The notes beneath the pieces were generated by a model. The model made no database searches and had not been told where the DNA came from. It worked only from the letters and a program-made list of their open reading frames with translations. From positions 1 to 41,561 of the forward strand of contig CAJUGP010000018.1 in assembly GCA_910586365.1 (NCBI GenBank): a stretch of 41,561 nt of DNA, given 5' to 3'. Every line of letters starts with the position of its first letter. Within the stretch, counting starts at the first letter, position 1. This document shows, in pieces, positions 29,674 to 37,530 of this stretch. The translations under genes and the position numbers were made by a program. This stretch comes from an uncultured Christensenella sp. Lineage in GTDB: Bacteria; Bacillota; Clostridia; Christensenellales; Borkfalkiaceae.

Positions 29674-31806
29674 ATGGGGAAAACGGTTAAAATCGTTTCG
29701 CTTGCGCTCGGTTCGCTTTTATTTGCGGCGGCGTTTGCGGCGTGCGGCAAAACTGCCGACGTAAAAAAGACTGCGGGCGATCGCATTTGTTACGACAATC
29801 TCGGCGGTGCAACGTCGTATCTTGCGGAAGCCGATACGCAATCGGTCGTAAAGGGTGCGAAAAATATCAAAGGGTACGACAAAGACGGAGCGGAAGTTCC
29901 CTATGCCGAAATAGCGACGTACGATGCGGCTTCGGGTACGTTTACGGCGGTTTCCGCGGGTAGAATTTCGTGCACAGCGGACGGCGTTTCGTATTCGATC
30001 GAAGTCGTTCCCGCGTACGTGACCGATCCCAAAAACCAGTATAAGGGCAACGTCGACGATATGTCGCTCGAAAACGGCGCGCAGTTCCTCGGAAACACGC
30101 ACGATCCTTCTTATCTCGAAACCAAAGACGAGAACGGCAACCCCGTTTATTATCTGTTTTCCACGGGCTGGGCGACGGGGAACGACGTGCACGTTTCTTA
30201 CGACGGCATGCTGAATTGGGAGTACGCGGGCAAGACGACGCAGACGGACGATTACGACAATGCGGCGATCTTTCCCGACGAACTCAAAGAATGGATGAAT
30301 TCGACGAATAACGGGGGCGATTTGCAATGGTGGGCGCCCGATATCGTCGAGGCGCAGGGCGGCGGTTATTGGCTGTATACCTGCCTTGTCATGGCGGACA
30401 GCCGCATGCCCCTTCTTACGAGCACGCGCCCCGCGTCGTTCACGCCTTCCAACGTGCGTTACTCGCGCGCGTGCATCGTCATGTATCATATCAAGGATTT
30501 GAACATGATCGGCGGCGACGGCGCGGCGGAATATAAGGGCGTGTTGATGCAGTCGGCGATCCCGCAGAACAGCGTCGGGGCGATCGACGTAAACGGGATC
30601 GATCCGCAGATCATTTACGATACGAACGGCAACATGTTTATGGCGTTCGGATCGTTCGGAACGGGAAATTGGCTGATCGAGCTCGATCCGCAAACGGGCT
30701 TGCGCAAGGACGGCGGCAACGATTGGCACGATTGGGAAGAGATCCGCACGTTCCGCAACGAAGTCGTTTCGGGCGACGGGGAAAAATCGGGTTCGGGTTC
30801 GCTAACCGCAACGCACGTTTACGCGGAATTTACGCAGAAAAAGACGTTTGAGCACCCGTATTACGGCAGAATGCTTTCGCTCGGCGCTATGGAAGCGCCC
30901 GTCATCGCCCGCCACGACAACGTGAAAATCGCCGACGAAACGGCGGAATACGACGCTGCGGGCGATCCCGTCGGCGCGGAGAGCAAAACCTATTATTATT
31001 CCATGCACTCGTATAACGGACTCGACGACCACTATCAGATGTGGGGCGGCAGAAGCGAAAGCGTGCAGGGCGCATACCTTTCGGCGGGCGGCGGCATCGT
31101 GTACAACGTCGGCGTAGGGAACGCGGCGAACGAAGGCAACAAGTATATGGGCGGATTCGATTGGCAGGCGTCCTCGAAGGTGCCTTCCTGCAAAGAATAC
31201 GCCGCTTGCCTGACGGGGCATAACGATCTGTTTACAACGCAAAGCGGCGTCAGCATGGCGGCGTATATCGTGCGCAAGCATACGGCGACGGGGCAGTTTT
31301 TGGTGCAGAACCATCAGTATTATCTCAACAGCAAAGGCGATATTTGCATCAATCCCAACCGCTACGGCGGCGAGATCGACCGCAGCGTTTCCGAAGAAGA
31401 GCTTTTTGCGCTGACCGATAACGGCAAGTTTGAAATGGTCGTTTTGACGAACGCGGCGGATTGGAACCGCAACGGATCGAGCGGAACGATCAACAATCTT
31501 TCGCAGACGGTCACGCTCGACAAAGAAACGCATCGGATTTTGCGCGGCGGCAGTCCGATCGGCAGTTGGGTCATGTACGGAAAAGGCTATATCAAATTTA
31601 CGTTCGACGCAACGCTCAAAGGCTCGAACGGAACAGATAGCGGCGAAACCGTATATTACGGCGTGGTGCGTCCTGCATGGCTTGCAAACCGCAACCGTTC
31701 GGGATTCACGATTTCGTGCATGGGAAACACGCAGGGCACGAAGCGCAGCATGGCAATGTTTCTGAACAGCTATCCGACCATAACGGGCGAAGAACTGCAA
31801 GGATAA
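29674..31806 (+). CDS. GH43-family arabinanase-type lipoprotein
   Basis: 710 residues. A lipoprotein signal peptide ends in AAFAAC with C24 as the lipidated residue. Residues about 40-115 resemble a bacterial Ig-like domain. The five-bladed propeller follows with the expected GH43 catalytic residues: D144 (NTHDPSY), D310 (NGIDPQI) and E407 (GAMEAPV), plus WWAPDIVE. The C-terminal region from about 560 (NPNRYGGE... and GSWVMYGKGYIKFTFDATLKG) looks like the GH43 C-terminal domain of extracellular arabinanases. It probably cleaves arabinan at the cell surface. It is a lone gene, without transporter or regulator nearby. The ATG at 29674 is preceded by GGGGGA. Confidence 0.88.
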   Translation: MGKTVKIVSLALGSLLFAAAFAACGKTADVKKTAGDRICYDNLGGATSYLAEADTQSVVKGAKNIKGYDKDGAEVPYAEIATYDAASGTFTAVSAGRISCTADGVSYSIEVVPAYVTDPKNQYKGNVDDMSLENGAQFLGNTHDPSYLETKDENGNPVYYLFSTGWATGNDVHVSYDGMLNWEYAGKTTQTDDYDNAAIFPDELKEWMNSTNNGGDLQWWAPDIVEAQGGGYWLYTCLVMADSRMPLLTSTRPASFTPSNVRYSRACIVMYHIKDLNMIGGDGAAEYKGVLMQSAIPQNSVGAIDVNGIDPQIIYDTNGNMFMAFGSFGTGNWLIELDPQTGLRKDGGNDWHDWEEIRTFRNEVVSGDGEKSGSGSLTATHVYAEFTQKKTFEHPYYGRMLSLGAMEAPVIARHDNVKIADETAEYDAAGDPVGAESKTYYYSMHSYNGLDDHYQMWGGRSESVQGAYLSAGGGIVYNVGVGNAANEGNKYMGGFDWQASSKVPSCKEYAACLTGHNDLFTTQSGVSMAAYIVRKHTATGQFLVQNHQYYLNSKGDICINPNRYGGEIDRSVSEEELFALTDNGKFEMVVLTNAADWNRNGSSGTINNLSQTVTLDKETHRILRGGSPIGSWVMYGKGYIKFTFDATLKGSNGTDSGETVYYGVVRPAWLANRNRSGFTISCMGNTQGTKRSMAMFLNSYPTITGEELQG

Positions 31807-31808
31807 AG

Positions 31809-31828
31809 AAAAAACCGTTCCGAAAAGG
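31809..31828 (+). terminator. Left half of a split terminator
   Basis: AAAAAACCGTTCC-GAAAAGG begins three bases after the GH43 stop. Its partner arm GGAACGGTTTTTT is at 32673-32685. Joined, they would make a textbook terminator with loop GAAAA for both the GH43 gene and the convergent tmcAL. Confidence 0.7.
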
Positions 31829-31864
31829 GTAGCTGTTATAGGGATTTCCTTGTGAGAAAAGAAT

Positions 31865-31901
31865 TAGCGCACTGTCTTCGCTTGCGAAGTATAGTGCGCT
31901 A
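31865..31901 (-). terminator. Hairpin downstream of the CatA-like gene
   Basis: TAGCGCACT (31865-31873) with AGTGCGCTA (31893-31901), and an inner CTTCGC/GCGAAG helix. On the minus strand ATTCTTTTC follows. It may also stop GH43 transcripts. Confidence 0.6.
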
Positions 31902-31939
31902 TACTTTGTTAAAAATTAGAAAGATAAATTGAAATTTAC

Positions 31940-32563
31940 TTATTTCGTCAAGCAGTCAATTTCTTTTTGTAGGTTTGCTAAAAATGAGCCGGCGTGAGCA
32001 CCGTCCATTTGAGTATGATGAAATTGAAAAGACAGCGCCAACGTATACTTAAACATTGATTTTTTGTATCTGCCCCAAAGGATAAAAGGATTATTGAAAA
32101 TACCGCTATTCATACCCACAGCGCCGTCGATTTCCACATTTACGATTGCAGACGTACCGATTACCATACTTTCCGTTAAATCCCGATTTTCACAAGTTTC
32201 CGCAACCTGAGATGTGTATTGCAAATAATCTTGATTAAACTTCGCCAAATCGTTGTTAAATAGAATGTCGCAAGAACTGACTTCTCCGTCTTTATTTTTT
32301 ACAATAGTATTAACTGCAATAGTGTCATATTGCATTAACTTATTGCCTACGGGAAGAATATAAAATTCTTTTATTCCTGCGGCGGCTTTACCTATGCAAT
32401 AATCGAGTAACATATTGAATTTGAGTTTATTCTTTTTGCTCAATTTTACAAGACGCGTTACGTTAATTGTTTTGAAAAACGTTACCATAGGATTCGGCGC
32501 GCTCATCCACAATTCAAATGCCGCCGCTCGCGTTGTTTGATTTGGTTCGATTTCTTTTACCAT
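31940..32563 (-). CDS. CatA-like O-acetyltransferase
   Basis: 207 residues, near the 210-220 of chloramphenicol acetyltransferases. The catalytic motif FHHTQMDGAHAG gives H183 as general base with D187 (family HHxxxDG). Upstream NPMVTFFKTINVTRLV and LLDYCIGKAAAGIKEF match the family's N-terminal half. Members acetylate chloramphenicol, but many clostridial relatives are annotated only as CatA-like, so resistance is not proven. The gene is AT-rich compared with its neighbours and lies within the putative insertion. GCGGAG precedes the ATG at 32563. Confidence 0.85.
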   Translation of the reverse strand: MVKEIEPNQTTRAAAFELWMSAPNPMVTFFKTINVTRLVKLSKKNKLKFNMLLDYCIGKAAAGIKEFYILPVGNKLMQYDTIAVNTIVKNKDGEVSSCDILFNNDLAKFNQDYLQYTSQVAETCENRDLTESMVIGTSAIVNVEIDGAVGMNSGIFNNPFILWGRYKKSMFKYTLALSFQFHHTQMDGAHAGSFLANLQKEIDCLTK

Positions 32564-32599
32564 TTAATTCTCCGCTAAATTACAGTTTATCGTATAATC

Positions 32600-32628
32600 A
32601 TTATAGCATAACCGTAATAAAAAAGCAA
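32600..32628 (-). promoter_or_regulatory. Promoter of the CatA-like gene, -35 within a hairpin arm
   Basis: Minus strand: TTGCTT (32628-32623), 17 bases, TGC-TATAAT (32605-32600). The -35 lies in the descending arm of the hairpin at 32622-32648. Confidence 0.75.
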
Positions 32629-32648
32629 GGATAGTTTATCCTTGCTTT
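32622..32648 (-). terminator. Terminator hairpin at the right end of the insertion
   Basis: AAAGCAAGGATA (32622-32633) pairs with TATCCTTGCTTT (32637-32648), loop GTT. On the minus strand TTTTTTATT follows, so it would stop leftward transcripts coming from tmcAL. Eleven bases of the stem are identical to those of the rpmF terminator at 36641. Confidence 0.75.
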
Positions 32649-32690
32649 AATCCCTATGAAATACACCGAAAAGGAACGGTTTTTTCTTGC

Positions 32691-33875
32691 TTACACGAAC
32701 AGCGTTTCAAACTCGTTGGTATGTGCGCCCGTTAAAGCGTTATATAAATCGTTGGCGCGCACGTCGAGGGCGAAACAGGCGGTGGCGTCTTTGCCGAGCA
32801 GCGCAAAGTCGCTGCGGCGCGTGACGGCGGGGAAGCTCCCTTCGCTCAGCGCGGCGAGCAGCTCCTGCGCGTCTTGTTTTTTTACCGCAAGAACGTTGTG
32901 GTAAAGGGGAGCGGAAAGCCATTCTTTCACGTCTTTGAGCCGTATGCCGAGGAAGTTTTGCAATAAGATGCGTTTTAACCGCGCGCGCGTGTAGCGTTTC
33001 GAGGCGGTAATGTCGATCAAGCGGTCGTAATCGGGATTGCTGCGCGCCATCGATTTAAGTCTGTTTTCCAACCCTTCGGAACAGTCGGGAGCGAGCGCGA
33101 TCTGTTCGGAAGGCGCGTTCAGGAGCGAACAAAGCGCGGCGGTTTTGTAGGCGGTCGGGCGGTAGGCGAGCGCGTCGGCAAGCACGCTTTCGGGCAAATT
33201 GCGTTTGAGCGCTTTTTTCGCGCTCCGCGTATTTTGCCCGAGCAGACCGCGCAGCGCGGTAGCGGAAGAAAGATTTTTGTATACGGTCGTATCCGCATAG
33301 CCCGCGCCCGTCCGCAGCAGGGGCAGGGGTTCGACGGCGCTACCGTAAAAAAGCAGACTGCGGCAGTATTCCACGCCCAAGATATTGTTCGGGGAGGAGA
33401 GCAGCGCCTCGTCGAGCGCGCCGCCGAGCGATTTAAGCGCTTCGTAGCGGGCGCGAATATAAGATGCGCCGTCCTTCATATGCTGCTGCAAAACGGTTTT
33501 GAACGTTTTATCCTCACGCAGCGTTTCGCGCGCGGTCGCCAAAAAGCTTTCCTTCGTGCCGCTTTCGCAGCCGAAAGCCAGTGTTGTGACGGACGGAATC
33601 TCGCCGATCAGCTTCACGGCGCCGCGGGCGAATAATTCGGCGGGCGCTGCCGCGAACGCCGCGGGCAGTTCGGTTACGATATCCGCGCCGTTTTCTACGG
33701 CGTGGCGCGCGCGCACGCGTTTATGGAACACGCTTTCTTCCCCGCGCTGCGTAAAGTTTCCGCTCATCACGCATAAAATCTTATCGCAGCCGCTCGTTTC
33801 CCGTATCTTGCTCAGCTGCGCCCTATGTCCGTTATGAAAGGGATTATATTCACAAATTACCGCACAGATTTTCAT
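32691..33875 (-). CDS. tmcAL: tRNA(Met) cytidine acetate ligase TmcAL
   Basis: 394 residues. The nucleotidyltransferase motif H14-N-G-H17 (CEYNPFHNGHRAQL) is near the N-terminus, followed by CVMSGNFTQRGE and PAAFAAAPAELFARGAV. This is the TmcAL (former YlbM, DUF795) family, which uses ATP and acetate to make N4-acetylcytidine at the wobble position of elongator tRNA-Met. The N-terminal nucleotide-binding part and the C-terminal region (about 250-394) are both present. AGAGGA is about 15 bases before the ATG. Its terminator was apparently split by the insertion at 31820-32674. Confidence 0.93.
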   Translation of the reverse strand: MKICAVICEYNPFHNGHRAQLSKIRETSGCDKILCVMSGNFTQRGEESVFHKRVRARHAVENGADIVTELPAAFAAAPAELFARGAVKLIGEIPSVTTLAFGCESGTKESFLATARETLREDKTFKTVLQQHMKDGASYIRARYEALKSLGGALDEALLSSPNNILGVEYCRSLLFYGSAVEPLPLLRTGAGYADTTVYKNLSSATALRGLLGQNTRSAKKALKRNLPESVLADALAYRPTAYKTAALCSLLNAPSEQIALAPDCSEGLENRLKSMARSNPDYDRLIDITASKRYTRARLKRILLQNFLGIRLKDVKEWLSAPLYHNVLAVKKQDAQELLAALSEGSFPAVTRRSDFALLGKDATACFALDVRANDLYNALTGAHTNEFETLFV

Positions 33876-33892
33876 TTTTTGCCCGCGTCCTC

Positions 33893-33921
33893 TTTACAAT
33901 TCTTTTCAAAAGGTGTATAAT
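33893..33921 (+). promoter_or_regulatory. Promoter of pta-ackA
   Basis: TTTACA (33893-33898), 17 bases, TATAAT (33916-33921). A weaker minus-strand promoter for tmcAL, TTGCAG (33941-33936), 16 bases, TATACA (33919-33914), overlaps the same -10, so the two could compete. Confidence 0.7.
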
Positions 33922-33993
33922 TCATTCGTGCCGCTCTGCAATCCATTATACTACGGCGGCGCGAAAAAAGAAAGGTATTTCGGAGAAAAGAAG

Positions 33994-35037
33994 ATGGCAT
34001 TATTGGACAAGGTGAAAAAAATCGGCAGAAAAATTGCCGAAACGGGTACGTTTGCGGAAAGTTTGAAGGCAAGAGCGGGCGAAAAGAACCGCAAGATCGT
34101 CTTGTGCGAGGGTGAAGATAAGCGCGTCGTCGAAGCGGCGGCGGCTTGCGTGCAGGACGGCGTGGCGCGCATCGTGCTGCTCGGCAACGAAGAGCAGATC
34201 AAAGCGGCGAATCCCAACGTCGATCTCACGGGCGTGGAAATAATCGATCCCGTAGCGTCGCCCGATTTCGAGGAGTACGTCGATCTGCTGTACTCTCTTC
34301 GCAAGGGCAAGGGGCTGAGCGAAATGCAGGCGCGCGAGCTTGCCAAGGACAACACCTTTTTCGGCGCGCTCATGCTCAAACGCGGCGAGGCGGACGGGCT
34401 TGTTTCGGGTGCGTGCCACTCCACGGCGAATACGCTGCGTCCCGGCTTGCAGGTGATCAAAACCGCCGAGGGCGCGTCCGCCGTTTCGAGCTTTACGCTG
34501 CTTGTGCCGCCGTTCGGGGGCAATAAATATATCGAGGACGACGTGATTTTCTTTGCGGACAGCGGTCTGAATCCCACGTACACGGCGGAAGGGCTTGCCG
34601 ATATGGCGATCGATACCGCGAACAGTGCGCGGGAGATCGCAGGATTCGAGCCGCGCGTTGCGATGCTTTCGTTCTCCACGATGGGCAGCGCCCGTCACGA
34701 CAACGTCACGCTCGTGCAGGAAGCGACGCGGATCGCCAAAGAAAAAGCGCCCGAGCTGTTGATCGACGGCGAATTGCAGTTCGACGCCGCGCTCGTTCCC
34801 GAGGTCGCGCAGATCAAAGCGCCGAAGTCGCCCGTTGCGGGACGCGCCAACGTGTTTATCTTCCCCGATCTTTCGGCGGGAAATATCGGTTACAAAATCG
34901 CCGAGCGTTTGGGCGGATTTCAGGCGATCGGTCCGATCTGTCAGGGCTTTGCCAAACCGATCAACGATCTTTCGCGCGGATGCAAATCGGCGGACATCGT
35001 GTGCGCGGTGGCGGTAACGGCGTTGCAGGCAAAATAA
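33994..35037 (+). CDS. pta: Phosphate acetyltransferase
   Basis: 347 residues, the short single-domain form. RKIVLCEGEDKRVVEAAAACVQ, the substrate loop ADGLVSGACHSTANTLRPGLQVIKT and the end GCKSADIVCAVAVTALQAK are typical. It interconverts acetyl-CoA and acetyl phosphate and, with AckA, yields ATP and acetate. A short helical extension (MALLDKVKKIGRKIAETGTF) precedes the core. CGGAG is upstream of the ATG at 33994; an earlier in-frame start lies in the promoter. Confidence 0.96.
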   Translation: MALLDKVKKIGRKIAETGTFAESLKARAGEKNRKIVLCEGEDKRVVEAAAACVQDGVARIVLLGNEEQIKAANPNVDLTGVEIIDPVASPDFEEYVDLLYSLRKGKGLSEMQARELAKDNTFFGALMLKRGEADGLVSGACHSTANTLRPGLQVIKTAEGASAVSSFTLLVPPFGGNKYIEDDVIFFADSGLNPTYTAEGLADMAIDTANSAREIAGFEPRVAMLSFSTMGSARHDNVTLVQEATRIAKEKAPELLIDGELQFDAALVPEVAQIKAPKSPVAGRANVFIFPDLSAGNIGYKIAERLGGFQAIGPICQGFAKPINDLSRGCKSADIVCAVAVTALQAK

Positions 35038-35084
35038 AACCGCCGCACGGTTTTGTAAAAAACAAATTTACGGGAAAGAAAATC

Positions 35085-36284
35085 ATGAAAGTTTTAGTCA
35101 TCAACGCGGGGAGTTCCTCGCTGAAATATCAGCTGATCGATATGCGGACGGAAGAAGCGATCGCAAAGGGTACGTGCGAACGCATCGGCATAACGGGCGG
35201 CAAGCTTACGCATAAGGCAAACGGGCAGAGCTTCGTGTTCGAGAAGGAGATGAAGAGCCACACCGACGCGATCGCGCTCGTGCTGGAAAAACTGACCGAC
35301 AACGCGGTCGGCGTCGTCAAATCGATGGACGAGATCGACGCGGTGGGGCATCGCGTCGTCGCCTCGGGCGAAGAGTTTACGAAAACCACGCTCGTGACCG
35401 ACGAAACCATGAAGGTGCTTGCTACGCTCTCCGAGCTTGCGCCGCTGCACAATCCGCCCGCGATTTTGGGGATCGAAGCCTGCCGCGCCGTTATGCCCGC
35501 GAAAAAAATGGCGATGGTGTTCGATACTTCGTTTCATGCAACGATGCCCGATTACGCTTATCTGTACGGCATCGATTACGACGATTATAAGCAGTATAAG
35601 GTGCGGAAATACGGATTTCACGGCACGTCGCACGCTTTCGTATCGGGCGAGGCGGCAAAGTATCTCGGCAAGAATCCCGCGGATTTGAAAATTATCACCT
35701 GCCACCTCGGGAACGGGTCGTCAATCTCGGCGGTAAAGGGCGGCAAGTGCATCGATACTTCTATGGGCTTTACGCCGCTTGCGGGCGTGCCCATGGGTAC
35801 GCGCAGCGGCGATATCGACTGCGCGGCGGCGGAGTTTTTATTCCGCAAAAAGGGCATGAACATGCAGGAAGGCATGAACTACCTCAATAAAAAATGCGGC
35901 ATGCTCGGACTTTCGGGTGTTTCGTCCGACTTCCGCGATCTGACGGCGGCTTGCAAGGAAGGAAACGAGAGAGCGCGCATCGCGCTTGACTGCTTCGCCT
36001 ATGCCTGCAAAAAGTACGTCGGCGCGTATATGGCGGCGCTCGGCGGACTCGATTGCATCGTGTTTACCGCAGGGGTGGGCGAGAATACGCCTTCCGTTCG
36101 GGCGGCGGTGCTTGCGGATATGCAGGCGTTCGGGATCGTTCTCGACGAAGCCGAAAACAACCGCGGCAACGACGGCGCGATCCGCGAGATTTCCGCGAAG
36201 GATTCGCCCGTCAAGGTGCTCGTGATTCCCACGAACGAAGAACTTGTCATCGCGCGCGAAACGGCGCAGGCGGTCGGCTCGTAA
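35085..36284 (+). CDS. ackA: Acetate kinase
   Basis: 399 residues. VLVINAGSSSLKYQL at the N-terminus, GHRVVASGEEF, the phosphate-binding HLGNGSSISAVKGGK, and FTAGVGENTPSVR near the C-terminus are the ASKHA-fold hallmarks of acetate kinase. It makes ATP from acetyl phosphate. It follows pta by 47 bases without a terminator. The ribosome binding site GGGAAAG is mediocre. No DUF177 (YceD) gene lies between it and rpmF, as it often does. Confidence 0.97.
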   Translation: MKVLVINAGSSSLKYQLIDMRTEEAIAKGTCERIGITGGKLTHKANGQSFVFEKEMKSHTDAIALVLEKLTDNAVGVVKSMDEIDAVGHRVVASGEEFTKTTLVTDETMKVLATLSELAPLHNPPAILGIEACRAVMPAKKMAMVFDTSFHATMPDYAYLYGIDYDDYKQYKVRKYGFHGTSHAFVSGEAAKYLGKNPADLKIITCHLGNGSSISAVKGGKCIDTSMGFTPLAGVPMGTRSGDIDCAAAEFLFRKKGMNMQEGMNYLNKKCGMLGLSGVSSDFRDLTAACKEGNERARIALDCFAYACKKYVGAYMAALGGLDCIVFTAGVGENTPSVRAAVLADMQAFGIVLDEAENNRGNDGAIREISAKDSPVKVLVIPTNEELVIARETAQAVGS

Positions 36285-36321
36285 AATAAAGAAAATTTTT
36301 CCGAATTGGGCGTAAAAGTGA

Positions 36322-36350
36322 TTGACAAAAGCACGGAAATTATTTATACT
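36322..36350 (+). promoter_or_regulatory. Promoter of rpmF
   Basis: TTGACA (36322-36327), 17 bases, TATACT (36345-36350), 65 bases before the ATG. Confidence 0.82.
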
Positions 36351-36414
36351 CATAAGGAAATGAACGCGCGCGTCCGCTTTTTCGGCGCGTTGCGGACGCA
36401 AGAGAGGTGAGTAC

Positions 36415-36603
36415 ATGGCAGTCCCCAAGAGAAAACAATCGAAAAGCAGAACGGGCAAACGTTTTGCGAACTATAAGGCGCATGCGGAAACGCTCGTAGA
36501 GTGCCCTCATTGCCACGGGCTGAAAGTGGCGCATAAGGTCTGCAAGAGCTGCGGTTACTACGACGGAAAAGAAATCGTTGCGCAGGAAACCGAAACCAAG
36601 TAA
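36415..36603 (+). CDS. rpmF: 50S ribosomal protein L32, zinc form
   Basis: 62 residues: MAVPKRKQSKSRTGKRFANYK then C30, C33, C43 and C46 (CPHC...CKSCG) in a zinc ribbon, ending GYYDGKEIV. L32 is a small late-assembly protein. AGAGGTGAG precedes the ATG. A terminator follows after 37 bases. Confidence 0.96.
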   Translation: MAVPKRKQSKSRTGKRFANYKAHAETLVECPHCHGLKVAHKVCKSCGYYDGKEIVAQETETK

Positions 36604-36640
36604 AAACGGGTTTACGGTGTATTCCATCGGAAGAAAAGCA

Positions 36641-36672
36641 AAGCAAGGATAATTCTTTATCCTTGCTTTTTT
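36641..36672 (+). terminator. Terminator of rpmF
   Basis: AAGCAAGGATAA (36641-36652) pairs with TTATCCTTGCTT (36657-36668), loop TTCT, and runs into six Ts. Confidence 0.92.
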
Positions 36673-36702
36673 CTTTTGAATATTGTTTTACCGTTCGGAA
36701 AA

Positions 36703-36738
36703 GAAAAACCGTCCGTACCCGAAAGGGGTGCGGACGGT
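36703..36738 (-). terminator. Terminator of rpmB
   Basis: ACCGTCCGTACCC (36708-36720) with GGGTGCGGACGGT (36726-36738), 13 pairs including one G-U. The minus strand ends in TTTTTC. Confidence 0.88.
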
Positions 36739-36751
36739 CGTTTTGTTTTGA

Positions 36752-36940
36752 TTAAACGCGTTCCACTTTGTCGCTTTTAAGGCATCTTGCGCAAACGTAA
36801 TCGTTGGTCACTTTTCCGTCTTTCACATAAGATACTTTCTGCACGTTCGCCTTAAAGGTTCTTCTCGTCTTGCGGTGCGAGTGGCTGACGTTGTTTCCCG
36901 ACGTTTGTCCCTTTCCGCAGATGCTGCATACTCTCGACAT
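36752..36940 (-). CDS. rpmB: 50S ribosomal protein L28, zinc form
   Basis: 62 residues: MSRVCSICGKGQTSGNNVSHSHRKTRRTFKANV...CARCLKSDKVERV, with C5, C8, C50 and C53 as the zinc ligands. It is divergent from asp23-fakA, as in many Bacillota. GGAGGG precedes the ATG at 36940. Confidence 0.96.
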   Translation of the reverse strand: MSRVCSICGKGQTSGNNVSHSHRKTRRTFKANVQKVSYVKDGKVTNDYVCARCLKSDKVERV

Positions 36941-36997
36941 ATTTTTTACCCTCCGCTCAGGTTCTTTTCATTCTGTAACGGTTTCCCGTCAGCAAAC

Positions 36998-37026
36998 ATC
37001 ATACCATTATTTCCGAAAAAAAGCAA
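36998..37026 (-). promoter_or_regulatory. Promoter of rpmB
   Basis: Minus strand: TTGCTT (37026-37021), 17 bases, TATGAT (37003-36998) with TGG before it (extended -10). Confidence 0.7.
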
Positions 37027-37086
37027 TAAAAAACATTGTATTTTCAGAAAATTTTTTGAAGTTCGGTAAAAAAATGCAGAATATGC

Positions 37087-37115
37087 TTGCAATATTTGCC
37101 ATAATAAGGTAGAAT
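37087..37115 (+). promoter_or_regulatory. Promoter of asp23-fakA
   Basis: TTGCAA (37087-37092), 17 bases, TAGAAT (37110-37115). Confidence 0.72.
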
Positions 37116-37137
37116 AGAGTACGAGGTTCGGAAAGCT

Positions 37138-37488
37138 ATGTCGGTTATCACGAGTAACGCTTACGGAAAAATTTCTATATCCGATTTGGCAATCGCCAAA
37201 GTGGCGGCGCAGGCTGCGGTGGAAAGCTATGGCATCGTGGATACTGTCGCGCGCCGTTTTTCCGATACGCTTGCCGAACTCCTCAAAAAAGATGCGGGAG
37301 GCAAGGGCGTGCGCGTTGTCACGTCCGGAAACCGAATTACCATCGATGTCGCCGTTGTCGTCAAATACGGCGTTTCGATCGAAGCCGTGGCGGAATCCTT
37401 AAAAGAAGGCGTTAAGTATAAGGTCGAGCGTTTTACGGGCATGATCGTCGATTCGGTAAACGTCAATATCGTCGGTTTGAAACCATAA
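37138..37488 (+). CDS. Asp23/Gls24 family envelope stress protein (YloU-like)
   Basis: 116 residues, a single Asp23 domain: ITSNAYGKISISDLAIAKVAAQAAVESYGIVD and VAVVVKYGVSIEAVAESLKEGVKYKVERFTGMIVDSVNVNIVGL. In Bacillota this gene precedes fakA and may help tether or regulate envelope lipid metabolism. No membrane segment is present. It is 42 bases before fakA. Confidence 0.92.
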   Translation: MSVITSNAYGKISISDLAIAKVAAQAAVESYGIVDTVARRFSDTLAELLKKDAGGKGVRVVTSGNRITIDVAVVVKYGVSIEAVAESLKEGVKYKVERFTGMIVDSVNVNIVGLKP

Positions 37489-37530
37489 TCCTCCGTCTCC
37501 GCATGTTTATAACAAACGGGAGATTCTTTC

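Larger units (their letters stand above)
31820..32674. mobile_element. Putative insertion carrying a CatA-like gene, with 9-bp direct repeats
   Basis: CCGAAAAGG occurs at both ends (31820-31828 and 32666-32674), exactly within the loop region of a terminator that is otherwise intact, as expected for target-site duplication. The inserted 837 bp (31829-32665) is visibly more AT-rich than its neighbours. Its ends share ATAGGGATT in inverted orientation, 9 bases in from the left end and 8 from the right. It carries one complete gene with its own promoter and terminator and no transposase, so it resembles a non-autonomous element mobilised in trans. The family is unknown. Confidence 0.68.

Noticed and set aside
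31829..32665. Insertion carrying its own transposase
   Set aside because: Only the acetyltransferase frame is substantial; no second coding frame or DDE-type motif is visible in the 837 bp.
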